A stretch of DNA of 64,000 nt, from NCBI GenBank assembly GCA_036971475.1, contig JBAIZL010000005.1, positions 170,799,386 to 170,863,385 on the forward strand, in the 5' to 3' direction. Of this stretch, positions 11,901 through 26,900 are shown one piece after another. The stretch is from Prosapia bicincta. Taxonomy: Eukaryota; Arthropoda; Insecta; Hemiptera; Cercopidae. A model generated the notes under the pieces. The model saw nothing but the letters and a program-made list of their open reading frames with translations, made no database searches and had not been told where the DNA came from. Both the position numbers and the translations under genes were made by a program. Within the stretch, counting starts at the first letter, position 1, and each line of letters starts with the position of its first letter.

Positions 11901-14900
11901 AGTGTTTTACCTTCAGCATCCTCTTCCAGAGCTGTGCTATCACCAAAGAGGTTGAAGCGCCTCTCGGCAAGTGCTTCACATATATAAATGATGTGCGTGG
12001 CTGTCTCCAGTTCTTGCCCGCATAATCTGCACACTGGTTCATCTTTGAAGATACCCGTATTATGCAGATGTTTCCTTAGTCCACAGTGTCCCGTGAGTAG
12101 ACCTGTGGCTATCCTCAATTCCTGCCTAGACACATAGATGAGACTCTCCTGCAGACCCAAGGAAGGTTTCCTAAGGGTTAGCTTACTATGTCTCATTCCT
12201 TCAGCCCTGACCCAGTGCTCACAGTGTCTTTCAGCCATCCACCTTCGTACTGCAATCTTGACCATGGATTTGGAAATACCTACCGCCGGCTCCGGTCCAA
12301 TTAGGGGAGTTGAAGACCCCTCTCTTGCCAGTGCATCTTCATTTCCAAATATTCCCCTATGCCCTGGCACCCAACCTATCTTGATTTGATTGTGCCTTGC
12401 CAGGGCTTCTAGGTTATTTAGGCACTCCCTGACTATGGCCGAGGTGACCACAACATGTCCGTTTAGTGCCTTAATTGCTGCCTGACTGTCAGAGAAAATT
12501 GCAATCCTGGTCCTGTGTATTCCCCTTCTCGCTATCTCTCCCAGACAGGCATTTATAGCATATATTTCGGCCTGAAAAACAGAGGTATGCCTCCCCAAGG
12601 ATAAACTAGTTTTACCCTTGGGTTTTTACAATACACCCCCGCTCCAGTGCCGAAGTCCATCTTGAAGCCATCTGTGTACCAGATCTGAGCTCCCGATGTT
12701 ACTGACCCTGACCATTCCATCATAGTTTGGTGGGCCTGGTCAGGTGCAAACGTCCGAGTAAGGTGGTCACTGTCCATCTCCAAGACAGGTAGGTTCTTTG
12801 ACCATGCACGCACTCGATACTCATATGTCCCGCAACATCTGGGAGATTAGCCCAGTTGTTCGAATATGCAATCTCCATGCTGGGGTTTGGTGCTCGTGTT
12901 TGATAGCTTCCCACCTGTTGCACCTCACCCCTCACAACATCCAAGCCCTGGACGTTAACATGCTCGGCTCGGTTTTGGCCTCTCCGGCGTTGTGTGCTGC
13001 TCTCGCCTGATCTCTTCGGAGCCGCCTTCTGGTCGCTCCACTCATACGCTTTCTCCGTAGAGAAAGCGTGCTCAACTCTATAACCATTTCACTGGTTTCT
13101 GCAGTCGGCAGCTTGGTAGCCGCCCCCGCACCCCCAGTGGTGGTTGCCGTTGACATTTCTGCTACAGACTCATGGTTTGCCGTCTCATTGGCTCTCGCTG
13201 TCTGTGCAGACTCAACATCAATTTGTATACTTACTTGGTTCATTAGCTTCCCAAGTATGGGGGAAAGAACGGTCAACCAGAGCAGAACCCCCTCTGCCCT
13301 GGCAAGACAACATACAATGAGGTTTTGTCTGGTTCCTCAAGGGGATCGCGTGCTACTGCATTTTATACCCTGCAGCCATTCATTCATCGGCACGATGCTT
13401 TACACTTTGGATTGGGTATTCAGTCACTGACCTTGATGCACACCCCAAGTTCAGGACATTATTAACTGTTGCTCATGGAGCGAACAGCCTGCTTTACTCT
13501 CTTTTGTTACAACTGTGTCGTTAGGGTAGTTTCCCGCCCATACTTTACAGCCGCATTGCCCTTGGTTCACCTGGGAGCTGAGAGTAGCATTGTGAGGACT
13601 TAATTCCCAACTACCCCAGTCCCCAGTCAGAGCAGTTATTTCTACCACACCCAACCGGTTGACTGACGAGGAGGGATAATTCATAACCTTTGAACCATTG
13701 CTTGGTCCGGGCCTGTTTATTCAGAAACCTTCCGGAATCCTTATTCACAAGTAACCTACATATCTGTTGGCTGTTCCACTATCCGCCACCCGTGGACCCG
13801 CCCAGTTGCTAAGGCAAGCTATCTGGGAAGCATCTGTTATTCCTAACAGTGTTGTTTTTTCGTTGTTACTACTTCTACTACTACTACTACTACTACTATT
13901 ATTATTATGTTTACTACTATTATTATGTTTGTAGTTATTAATACTGTAACATGCTTAATAACTTATGATTCCAATGAAGTATGTTACATGATATATTTGT
14001 TGCTTAGTAAATGTAAAATCGGCTTTGCTTAAAAGAAATTTTTGTTTTTTTGAAAATATGTTTCATCGAAGGAGATAGCAGGAAATTCTCAGGGAAGATT
14101 CTGAATTGACAATGGGGGGGGGCATTTCCAAATTCACGTTTTAAGTTTCTGTGGTAACTAGCGTTGAACACTCTCTCCCAACACATCTCAGAGGGAGGAG
14201 CAAGATGGGCTAGCAATCACAAAAACTTTTATAAAACTTTAAATGATGTAATTGTCTAAATTAATTAAAAATGGGAAATGTTATTGGTGGCTTTGTTACG
14301 ATTAGTTTATTGTTTCAAAATTTAAAAGTGAACTAGTGTAATTAATATTAAATGTTTTAACAAAGCCATGTGAGTGTAAGTGATTGCCAAATGTATGTTT
14401 TAAATTTAATTTTTTTAATATTTTTGGTTACAATAAAATCAGTAAATACAAAATACCAGAATGCGTTAAAACTAGCTTTGTCAGAGAACATTTTCAAAAG
14501 ATGTAAACTTAAATATTTTAATTTGTTCAGTAACAAAGAGCAATAAACAAATTATAAAATAAATGTAATATTTTGAATATAAAATTGTCTTGAGAACTAA
14601 ATCTCTTTTATAAACATAAACGAGAATTTAATGTAAGCTGTCTTTGATAGGGCTATTAAACAGACAGCCAGTCTGCCTGAGTTAATAGTTAGTTTAGACA
14701 CAAAATTAACCCGGTGAGTCTCTGTAAGTACAAGTGGATAAAGGTAATTAAAGTTTTTTAAATAAGTCATTCCCACCACGACCCATTTTACAATAATCCG
14801 GGGGGATAAAGTACATTACTATTGATATTGCTTTGTGCTATTATTATTATTGGTGTTGTTATTATGTTTATTACTATTATTATTATTACATTTGGATATT

Positions 14901-17900
14901 ACTATTTTTATTATCATTTTTTATATTTTTTAATGTTCCAGCTAGTATTATATTCGCTTGTCAGCCAGTTGGTAGTATTTTATCTGGTATATTATCAGAT
15001 ATATTTGGTCGCAAGAAAAGCATGCTTGCAGTTTGTATACCCCAGATGATTGGTTGGATTCTCATATATACAGCTCAGTCGGTTCTGGTACTCTACTTTG
15101 CTGCAGTAATGCTGGGTTTTAGCATAGGCTTCATGGAAGCACCCACACTATCATATGTTGGAGAAATATCTCAACCTCACTTAAGAGCCATCTTAGCAGG
15201 TTTCACCAGTATATGTGTTTCAATAGGTTATGATGTAATGCTTCTTCTAGGGAAGCTAACCACTTGGAGGATGTCAGCCGCCATAAGTGCTTCAGTCCCA
15301 GTTATAACTGTCATTGCTATCCTTCAGGTAAAATTGAATTTCACAAATTTAATAATTTTTTTGATTTGTAATTTTTACAACTATAGGCTTCAACAGTAAA
15401 GTCTGCAGATGAACAACATGCAATTCAACAACAATATAGCCTATATAATATATTCTTTAAAGTAAACCAACTTTTTGTATATTTCCGGTAATAAAAATAA
15501 ATACATGCATAAATACTTTTTTTAGTGATTGAACTTTCTCTGCTAAAAAAATTTAATTAACTCAACACTAAAAAAAAAATTAATGAATTTAATTACAAGT
15601 AACTTTTTAAAAATTGTCTGTATTAAAAAGAAAGACTGAAATTCTATTTTTACCTCAGCTAGGTCTAAGAACATTCATGGATATTGTTTCCTTAGCAGTT
15701 TTTTTAATATAATTGGGGGTTTTCAATTTCTTAGGAGATGCTCTTGGTATGTTTATCATACATACAATACCTACAGAGTATTAGATAGATAAAACTGCAA
15801 ATTTATCCTCAAGAGGAGCTGCATACACAATTTATCCCAACAGGAATTGTGGTGTCATGCTTCCTCCTTGGATTATTCTTAATCTATACAAATTATCTTT
15901 AAGAAATTAGTTTAACACCCTAGTGGTTTGCAACAACAACTACAATAATTTACAGCTAAAGCATTGGTTTCTCAACACTATAATAATTGTATTGAAATAA
16001 ATACTGTAAAGTATTTATAAGTATTATTTTGTGGTAGACTTATGTACTAAAGTTGTCTCCTTAACAATTGTTGTTCTTATGTAAAGATAAAAAAGGCAAT
16101 TACATAAAAAATAAGTATTATTTAATTCAATCTTCAACTTTTTGACAATACAAACACCAAACTCAACACTAACCACAGTTTCAAAATATTCAGGAAGCCA
16201 ACAATCACTGATACCATCATACACAACACATCTAATCAACCCACAGAACATAAACATGCTACATTTAACCGCATGTTTTACTGCCTAATCAATATAACTA
16301 TGCAACAAAAAGACTATGACAAAGACCTTAATATAATAAAGTACACCGCTCAACAAAATGGTTACCAACACCCGCATAGATATACAAGAAAATTAAACAT
16401 GAAGAACGCAATCAAACAGTCACACAGACAAGCCACACACAAAACAATAACTACATATTCATCACTTACCACAACTTACCAATACCCCTTTTATAAAACT
16501 CAACTACCAAATATCATACAAAACAACGAACACAATCTTTTCAAAAAAAAAACAGACAAATACAATTATTCAGTATGTATAAAATAATGTGTAACGACTG
16601 CCCCAGCTTCTACATTGGCCAAACTGGTAGATCATTTAACACAAGATTCAAAGAAGACATCAATGACACAAAAAACATAAATCAGAAGTCCAGCTGTACA
16701 ACACATATACAAAACGTCCAACACACATAAACAAACATCCATATTAATTTAAATATTCTTCCTATATTATACCATTGTAAAAAAACTTACCAATACAGAA
16801 AAAATCGAAATATTCAAACATTACACAAGACAAAAACAATATAAATTAAACAACCACACACACTTTGAATCTAACATCCTATTTCATTATATAGTAAACA
16901 ACCCGCCTATCCCACCCCTTCCTTCTCACTCATAAATCATACTCCTGCAATCTTGAGCGATCGCCGCATTGGGTTGACTTGGTCAATATAACAGTAGTAA
17001 ACCAGCAAGTAAATTATGTTTTTACTCAGGTACTCCATAATTACTTATGATTTAATACATAATTAAACATAATATTAAATAAAAAGTAGTTAAACCTAAT
17101 ATACTTCTAACATTATTGTTTTAGGGATATCTTGTGATAAAACTGTTCTGAATCTAGGTTCCTGAATCTCCTATTTGGCTATTAGGTAAGGGCAGAAAGA
17201 AGGATGCAGAAAAAGCCCTATGTTGGTTACGAGGCTGGGTTTCTCCTCAAATAGTTCAGAGTGAATTCAACTCTATAAGTTCCTATGTTAATAAATCAAA
17301 ACAAACAAGTCCAAAAGTTTATTCTTCTTCCAGTGGCAAAGTCTACACTGAAGTTTGTGAAAATGAAAATCGTGGTAAGATAAATGAAACTATTATTAAT
17401 TTAATTGTTAAAGTTTTATTTTTATATGTTCAGTTTCTAGATTTCTGATTAGTATATTTCATATAATTTCAAATTCTTTGACTCTTTATTATGATTCTTA
17501 AGTACTTTTTTTACATATGCATTTTACATGTATCAGTATAAATTAGGTAATGGCAGACACCAACTAATAATCAATAATTTACTTCTCAAATTTGTTTCAA
17601 TGGCAAGATTATCATCGTCCATAATTATAGCTAATATTAACCTAAAGTATAACTTATTAGTTATAGATTAGATGTTCTATACTCACTGATGATGATGACT
17701 TTGTCATTGAAAGTTTGAATGTTTGAGAAATAATTTATTGGAAATTATTATTATTTAATTACAACCAGTGTTCATAAGGAAAGCTCAAAAGTTTGGAAAA
17801 TATCAATAAGTAAACAAGAATCTTTATTAGCTAATAAAACCTTTATTACTTGTTGTTTAAAAGAGGATGTACTTTATGAAATTGTCAACTCAGGCAATAA

Positions 17901-20900
17901 CAATAGATTGAATTTTTAAAGTTAAGGTTAGGGTGAGAAAACTATGTAATACAGTTTTAAAAGGATTTTGTAAGAAATGATACCAAACAGTGTGGTTGAA
18001 TTGTAATGTAATTGTGTGTTTTATATGTGTACTTGGTATAGTTTGAAATGTTTATATTTCATACCCGTCATTTGTATGAGGTGGGTTATCTTACTTAGTT
18101 TATCCAGAATTTGTAGTTTTGATATGTCTGTGTAGTTGTGGTTGTATATACATGGTATTAATCAAAGTTTTATTGAAAGTTAAGATTTGTGAGAACTTTT
18201 GTGTATCCTTATTGATGTGTATGCAATGATTTTATATTCGACCTATGTAGAAACAGGAACATTAACTACATGTTAGTTTACAACCAAAGGAGTTGTATGT
18301 GGTTTTGTTTATTATGTTTGCTTTGAACTGATTTTCCATGACCTATTTTCTTCATATTCCATTACTTTATATATTTAAACTTTCATTCTAACGAAATCCA
18401 AAATATACCTAAAACCTGTGTTTTTGATACAAACATATTCCTGTGGTCCACCAGAAACCCTCTCCCCAACTGCCAAGCTGAAATGTTTGCCTATATATAC
18501 CACTGATCTATAGAGTGATTTTATATATTTTCACCAAACTCTCACAATATAAAATATTATATCGTTGGAAATTTTTTATTTGTTTATATATTTTGATTTG
18601 AGATTATGTAATCGAAAAACTAATAACCTAGTGGCTATTTATATTTTAGTAACTTCCTAGTTGATTATAAAGTTTGCAGATTTTTGGAATTGCAAATATT
18701 TTGTTAAAGGGTTTTTAGTTAATCAAGTAGTAACATCTTGAAGCAACTGTAGCGTAAATGTTTATATTAAATAAAAACAAACCTCTTACCACAAATTCAA
18801 CAATTTTTATTTTAAACTAATGTACATTTCGATTACAAAATAATCATCTTCAGAGGTATTTTGCAAATCACAGTTATTTTGTAAAATACCTCTGAAGATT
18901 ATTACTTTGTAATTGAAATGTAGATTAGGTTAAAATAAAAATTGTTGAATATGTGGTAAGAGGTTGTTTTTATTTAATATTTAATCAAGTAGTGTTTAAA
19001 AGGTTGACAAATATTTTATTTTTCAGTTTTTATTCTATTTAAAGTATTTTCTTTCGAATTAAACAGCAACCTGCTAACAAATACAAGTGAAGACAATCTC
19101 TTATATAATTCTTTTGTTGATTGGGTAAATTCTTCAGCAATATTTGTATTCTCTAGAATCTCAACAATAATTACCTACAAACTTTCGTTTCACACAAAAA
19201 AATTTATAGATTTTTAATTAAATGAGATTTTTACCTTGTGAAGGTTAAAAGGTGATATATGAACTTCTATCGTACAAGATAGTGTAAAAGATCAGGGGAG
19301 GCTAGCACAAAATAATTTCTATAGTTTATACAATTAAATTTTGAATGGAATGTTGCTGTTAAAGTTGAAATATTTAATGAAAAGGTTAGGTCTTGAAGGG
19401 TGAAAAAAATTCTGCATAAACTCTAGAAAACTGTATCCAGACTCAATTGATATGTCTCAGGATATGACATTAGATTTTAAATTTAATTTTTTTTCAATTG
19501 TATACAAATACAGTAATTACTTTGCAAATAGCTGTACTTTCTTATTTTAGTATATTTAAATTAATTGTATTGCTGTATTTCTATTTTCTATTAGTAAGAA
19601 TTTTAGTCAATTATTACCTCTTTTTTCAATCATTTCATACTCTCCTTATAAATATCTTGTTACAATTTTCAGTCGTTAATAAAATACTTTTTATTCATCT
19701 CCTCAAATTCAGTTAGATTTAATTAAGCTTGTAGTGAATGACACTTAATGTTAATACAGTTGTTTTCAAATAATAATTCATTAAATGAATTTACTGAATT
19801 ATTTTTAGTTTTATATGGGAGAAAAACTTTTACCAAATGGGCATGGTGTGCAATATAGTTATTTAGTTGTATTTGGCTTAAAATAAGTGATAGCATATGA
19901 TGTCATAAAACAGCAGTTTTAGCGCTTGAGGAATGTTAATTTATTCAAACTAATTCTAAATATTTAATAAACAGTAACTAAAATTAATTATTTCTTTGTT
20001 AACCTAAGTCAGAATTGACTAAAAACGTTTTTTTTATATTTCTTGTTCAGTTATTACTGAACAATGAATGTACTTTAAAATTTAATTCAGTAAAATTTAT
20101 TAGTTTTTTCACTAAAACACTTGTAAACATTTTACTAACTTACCTATGGTAGCACTTACTTATATTTGTAGAGGACGGCCATTTCAGGAGATGTCTCCCA
20201 TTGTCAACTCAGACTGTAACTGATCTGAGTTATCTCTGAGTTTTGCCGATCATCTCAAGTCCACAAAACATGACTACATAGACATAGCATCGAACCTACA
20301 AATTCTTCATAGACAACACAGAAATAACCAACGTTACACAACCGAGCAATATGAAATATACAATCATTTCAAACTACACCCTACACACATACTCAACACA
20401 CAATTACATTATAACTCACACACACTTTTTCACATCATAACTCCTAATACTCACAAAGTACACCCACACCCCCACTACAATATCCCACCCCTAACACCTT
20501 AACCTACGACAACCTTGAGATCAGTTACAGTCTGAGTTGACACTGGGACACATCTCCTTGGGCCGTCCTCAACAAATATAAGTAAGTGCTACTAGAGGCA
20601 AGTTAGTAAAATATTTACAAGTGTTTTAGTAAAAACTAGTAGCTCACGTGAAGATGGAATCAACAAATATTAGTTTTTCCTCATTGTAGAATAATCTAGA
20701 TCAAAGGATATGAACTATTGACTCTCTAGGTTAACTTTTGTTAATGAATGTTCTTACAAAAACAAAGAACCTTGTTTAAAAATATTAAAAAATACACTTT
20801 AAATTAAAAAACTAAAAATTAAAAATAGGTTTCTGAAAAGTTTTTTTTACAATTAAATGAAGTATAAAAGTTATATTGCATGTGCCAGGAAAGATACTGG

Positions 20901-23900
20901 ATTAATGGTAACCAAGCTAAGAGTTGAAAACACCATTTTTGCATAATTTTATAACTTAAGTACTAAAAAATTATAATTTAAACTGATTTTTAAACCATCT
21001 TTGGTGTTGTCGATCTGCTTTTGTATAAAACATTTTTATTTTTAAGGGACAAATAACTCAGACGAAGAATCTTGTGGTGTTAAAAAACATTGGTATCACT
21101 CTGAAAAACTAAGTTATATATTCCAACCAGAAATGTTACGGCCTCTTCGTCTTGTAGTGTTGTTCTTTTTCTTCTTCCACTGTGCAGCCTTTTCTGGGTT
21201 TCGACCTTTTATGGTACAAATATTTGAATCTCTACGGCTACCAATAGATGCTCGATGGTTTACAGTATGTATCAATACATCATTACATTGAATCAAAAAT
21301 ATTTCTCTATTATTGAAAATTTTTACAAATAGATATTATTTTACATATAGAAAACCATATTCATATTTATTATTTATTATATTAAATATTATTATATATC
21401 ATATTATTATATATTACTATCATATATTACAAATAATAAACTAATACTAAAAAATATTTTAATGTTGAAGAATTTCATTTATTTGCATAAGGAGAAGTAG
21501 ATGTCTTGAATTTTATAGTTCATTATATTTGGTGAAACCTAGTCACTGTTACATTAGTTTATGACTATCCGAACTCTAATTTATTTTCTAAATTACTGAG
21601 ACAGAATGGGTTTACGATCGCTACATGGTGATCTTCATCAGTGTCACGATGAAAAGACACTGATGAAGATCACCACGGAGCGATCAAAAACATTCTGTCT
21701 CAGTAAGTTTTTACAAAATAAATTAAAGTTCTGATGGTCATAAATTAATGTAACAGTGATTAAGAGATAAATAGTGTATTATTCCTGATAAGTTTTGCAC
21801 TAGATCAGTGCATGTTCACTTGTCTTTCATTGAACATGCTATAATGTAGTAGAAAACATGTTGACTGAAAATCATCAGTAAATAGTGGTTTTGATCCAAG
21901 CGGCATTAACAAGCATACATTATTAACAAAAACCTCAAGATTTATAAAATGAAAACTCCAGAATAGATAAATATTAAGAATTGCTAAGAATATAGGCAAA
22001 ATAAGTAGCCTCATTCCTGAGCCTTAAAAAATTGTTCCTACTAAATTGGATTATAGAAATACTTTTAAATTTATGTTTTTATAATTATAAATGTTTTGCA
22101 AACAATTTTGAGGTTTATACTTTCTAACCAATGAAGACCCTGTAAGTCTTCTATAATAAAAATTATAACAGTTACCTTTAATGACTTTTTTTTCATTTGT
22201 TGATTCCATCTTCGCGTGAACTACTAGCAATCACTTACACTTTTTAAAAAATGTTTTAACTTGCCTATAGTAGCACTTACTTTGCTTGTTGAGGACGGCC
22301 GTTTCGGGAGATGTGTCCCTTTGTCAACTCAGACCGTAACTGATCTCAAGGTTTACGTAGGTTAGGGTGGAGGTGGGATATTTTGGTGGTGTGGGTGTAT
22401 TTTGTGTGTATTAGGAGTTATGATGTCAAAAAGTGCGTGTGAGTTGTAATGTAATTGTGTATTGAGTGTGTGTGTAGGGTGTAGTTTGAAGTGCCTATAT
22501 ATTTCGTATTGTTCGGTTGTTAGCATTGGTTATTTCTGTGTTGTTTATGAAGAATTTGTAGGTTAGATGTTATGTCTATGAAGTCGTGTTTAGTGGAGTT
22601 GAGATGATCTGCGAAGTTTGATTGGTAGTTATTGTTTTTTAGTGCTTTTATATGTTCTTGGTAACGTGTGTAGAATGACCTCCCTGTCTGGCCTATGTAA
22701 AAACTAGGGCATGAACTGCAAGTTAGTTTGTAAACGCCAGTGGTGTTGTAAATGTCGTTGATTTTGCTGTTGGGTTTTAATTGTTTGTTGAGAGTGTTGT
22801 GTGTGGAGTAGGCTATTTTGTAGTTGTATTTTCGTAATGTGTTGGTTAGATTGTGGGTTTTTGATGATCTGTATGGTATTGATAATTATTTTATGGGATT
22901 GTCATCTTGTGTGTTTGTATTTGGGTTATTATGTTTATTTTTTAGGCGGTTGTATAATTTGTCAATCATTGTTGGGTTGTATCCGTTTGTTTGTGCTATA
23001 TATTTTATGGTGTTTAACTCCTGGTAGTGTTCATCTTTGTCTAGTGGTGTTTTAAGGAGGCGACTCCACACACAACACTCTCAACAAACAATTTAAACCC
23101 AACAGCAAAATCAACGACATTTACAACACCACTGGCGTTTACAAACTAACTTGCAGTTCATGCCCTAGTTTTTACATAGGCCAGACAGGGAGGTCATTCT
23201 ACACACGTTACCAAGAACATATAAAAGCACTAAAAAACAATAACTACCAATCAAACTTCGCAGATCATCTCAACTCCACTAAACACGACTACATAGACAT
23301 AACATCTAACCTACAAATTCTTCATAAACAACACAGAAATAACCAACGCTACACAACCGAACAATACGAAATATATAGGCACTTCAAACTACACCCTACA
23401 CACATACTCAATACACAATTACATTACAACTCACATGCACTTTTTGACATCATAACTCCTAATACACACAAAATACACCCACACCACCAAAATATCCCAC
23501 CCCCACCCTAACCTACGTAAACCTTGAGATCAGTTACGGTCTGAGTTGACAAAGGGACACATCTCCCGAAACGGCCGTCCTCAACAAGCAAAGTAAGTGC
23601 TACTATAGGCAAGTTAAAACATTTTTTAAAAAGTGTAAGTGATTTTTTTTTAATAAATATTTCAATGAATTTCTTTTGTGAGATTTGGTGTTACTCTATA
23701 TAGAGAATGAAATTGTGTTAAAACCTATGGTTACAATTTATACACCAACTGCCATAAATCCAAATTTAGAATTTGAACAATTACTGTAAAAAGATATAAT
23801 ATACATAAAAAGACACAATTTTAATGTATAGCATTGCTATTAGCTCAATTTCCATAGAAAACGTGTTAATTACTTACATAAAATTACAGGTAGTTGTTGG

Positions 23901-26900
23901 ATTCCTTCAGATCTCAGGAGGGCTTGTTTTCATGGCAATAGTTCGCATTGTAGGAAAGAGAAGTATTTCAATTTTATCCATCACCGTATGTTCTACCACC
24001 TGTATTCTTCTTGGATTGTACAACATGCTTTGCAAGCAATATGATTATTTCAATCCATGGATACCGGTCTGTCTCTTTGCATTGCTCTTTTTTTTCATGA
24101 ACATAGGAATTCAACCTGTCCCATGGACTTTAATATCAGAAGTTTTTCCTACAAGGTATGTTTTATTTCTTATATGTCTAGTTATTATTATCATCACATT
24201 TATGTGTTCATTCTAATATGGTTCTTTCTGACACTAAAAAATATTTTTAAGATAAAGCTGTGTATGTTGTCCTATTAGTATGAAGTAAACGTCAACAGCA
24301 TGTATTTCAGTAAGTGATATTGAGTAATATCAACCTTGAAAACAAAATATATTGTAAAAGGTCACAAACCATAATATTTTTTTAGCTTCAGCACCTACAT
24401 ATACATGCTTTTCATAAAATAGTGAAGTTTCAATAATTCATACAAAGACAGTATGGATGTGCTTGAGTTGTTGTGATGTTATGCTTGTTAGCTTCTAAGC
24501 AAGACGTTTCTTCAACTGCTGTTGTAGCTTCAACATATTTTTGTATTGTTGTTGGAGTGAGTGTAAACTCTATAACTATGGTTTCTGATGAAGAGAAAGC
24601 AAAGTGTGTTTTGTTGCTGGTTGTAATCAAGTTTGTAATTTCAGTTCAAGATGCATTTTGACACGAACACAGAAAAGAGCCACCTCATGAAAATTGCATA
24701 TAAGGTTGAATTCTTGAATTTTGTAGTAAATTATGTTTGGTGAATCTTATTAATCACTTAAACAATAGTTTATGACTAACCGAACTTTAAATTTTCTAAA
24801 TTTGTTAAGACTTACTGAGACAGAACAATGGATAGTCATAAACTATTGTTTTAAGTGATTAATACAAAGTTGGTTTTAAAAAATTTAAGAAACTAGATCA
24901 GTTCTGAAACAGAAATCAACTGGTAGACCAAGAGTATCAAACAAAAGAGTTGAACTAAATAGACGATGTGCACTCAGAAGTCCATAGAGTTTTTTTTTAG
25001 AAAACCTAAAGTTAGGCATTCCACAAACAACAATTTACAATGTTTTACACAAAAGACTGAAATTACACCCATATAAAATGCCATTGGAGAAACTGAAACC
25101 TAATGATGATAAGCTAATAAAGTGTTTTGTTTTCGCTTCTGAAATGTCAAACATGATTAACGAAAATCAATCAGTTTTAGATGATACATTTTCTTTTTTA
25201 ACAAAGCTACATTCTACAACAATGAGTGAGTTAACAGACACAACTCAAGCATATGGGAATTTTTAAACCAGCATGAGATTTTTGAGAAACAATGTGACTG
25301 ACCTAAAGTGAATGTTTGGTTATGTGTTTGGTATTTTGTTATGAAAAATATTATAAGGAATTTCTTTGCAAATAAGAAAATTAATGGTATTGTGTATCAA
25401 ATAAAACCTCTAAACCACAAATAACATTTATTTAAACCTTATGTACATTTCGATTGCCCAGCAATCATCTTCAGAGGTATTTAAAAAATACAACTAACTT
25501 TAAACAACATAATACAGCAAATATATAGGCATAAGCCGGTAGCTACTTCGCCACGCCCCTTATTTTAAAAACCTAGTACGACCAATCACGTTGCAGTAAA
25601 TTCCCCCTCTGCAACTTGGTCTGGTCTTTCAACTCCCGTGGTGAAGAGTTACCGTTACAACTATTTCAATTTTACTAAAAAATAATAATATTATTTATTA
25701 ACAAAAAAGGTTATAACTATCTCCTAATGAATATAACTGAGATTTAGGGATATTTATCACAATTTAATAAATTATTTTCCTCATATTTGTGAATGTACAA
25801 ACTTTCAAAACTATTCAAAAGACCTTTTGAATTAACAGTTTTCAATAATTTTAGACCATTTAATTCTAAAGTGTGTTTAGTGTTTAGAATATGTTCTGCA
25901 ACACTAGATTTTTCAGGTCTTTGAAATTTTATATGGCTAATATGTTCATTAAATCTGGTTAATATTTTTCTTTTTGTTTGGCCAATATAAATTTTACTAC
26001 ATGAATTACAATTTATTTTATAAATCCCAGATTTATCTATCATCTTTATTTTATCTTTTGGGTTACCTAATACATTTTTCAAGCTATTTAAGCTTTTGTA
26101 AGCTACTTTTAAATTTACCTGTTTAAAAACTTTGTCTAAACCTTTTGTTAAATCCATATCGAATGGTAGGCTAATGAATTGATTTTTAATATTTTCTTTT
26201 TGTGTTATTAAGGTAGTAGAATCGTTTCTAAACTTTTTTAATTTTTGTTTTCTCAATATGTTATCTATTGTTTTAGGATCATATCCATTGGATTTAGCGA
26301 TTTCTTTAATTTTGGCCAACTCACATTTAAATCTATTTTTATGCAATGGAATAGTAATTAATCTATTAACCATAGTATTAAAAACTGCTAATTTATGGGA
26401 TTTGCGATGGTTAGAATCTACCGGGATATATCTATCATTATTTGTATGTTTCCTATATATATCAAATTCAATTTTATTATTATTTCTAAAACATAAGACA
26501 TCAAGAAACGGTAAACATTTATTATGCTCTATTTCAAAAGTAAATTTAATGTTTTAATGTTCATTGTTAATTAATGATAAAAAATGTTCTACGTTAAACT
26601 CTTTAGTATTAAAAATTGCGAAAACATCATCTACATATCTAGGCCTAATCCATACTCTAGGAAAATACGGGAGTTTGTTTCTTAATTCCTTTTCAAAATT
26701 TTTCATAAAAAGTTTGGCTATGAAAGGTGATAAACTATTCCCCATAGCTGTACCATCTTTTTGTTGGTAAAATACATTGTTAAATGAAAAATAATCATAT
26801 GTCATATAACATTTAGTTAATTTTACATATTCGTTAACTTCATTAATCTCTGTTATTTTCAATTAAAAATTATTTTAACACAATTAATGTTTCAGCAACT

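Larger units (their letters stand above)
22199..23650. mobile_element. PLE-derived inverted dimer, copy 2 (two opposed GIY-YIG copies)
   Basis: Left arm 22236-22808 and right arm 23064-23640 are near-perfect reverse complements of about 575 bp; the 255-bp spacer (22809-23063) is single copy. The reverse strand of the spacer encodes the connector DKDEHYQELNTIKYIAQTNG that leads into the left-arm GIY-YIG. The one-sided tag TTGATTCCATCTTCGCGTGA lies only outside the left arm. The arms start with CACTTACACTTTTTAAAAAA on the left, mirrored on the right. Confidence 0.9.

Noticed and set aside
13068..13430. 120-residue plus-strand open frame
   Set aside because: It is the complement of the LINE ORF1-like frame and has no independent motif.
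22801..23055. Cys/Leu-rich plus-strand open frames
   Set aside because: Antisense of the PLE connector in the dimer spacer; TTG/TGT-rich composition produces the hydrophobic frame.
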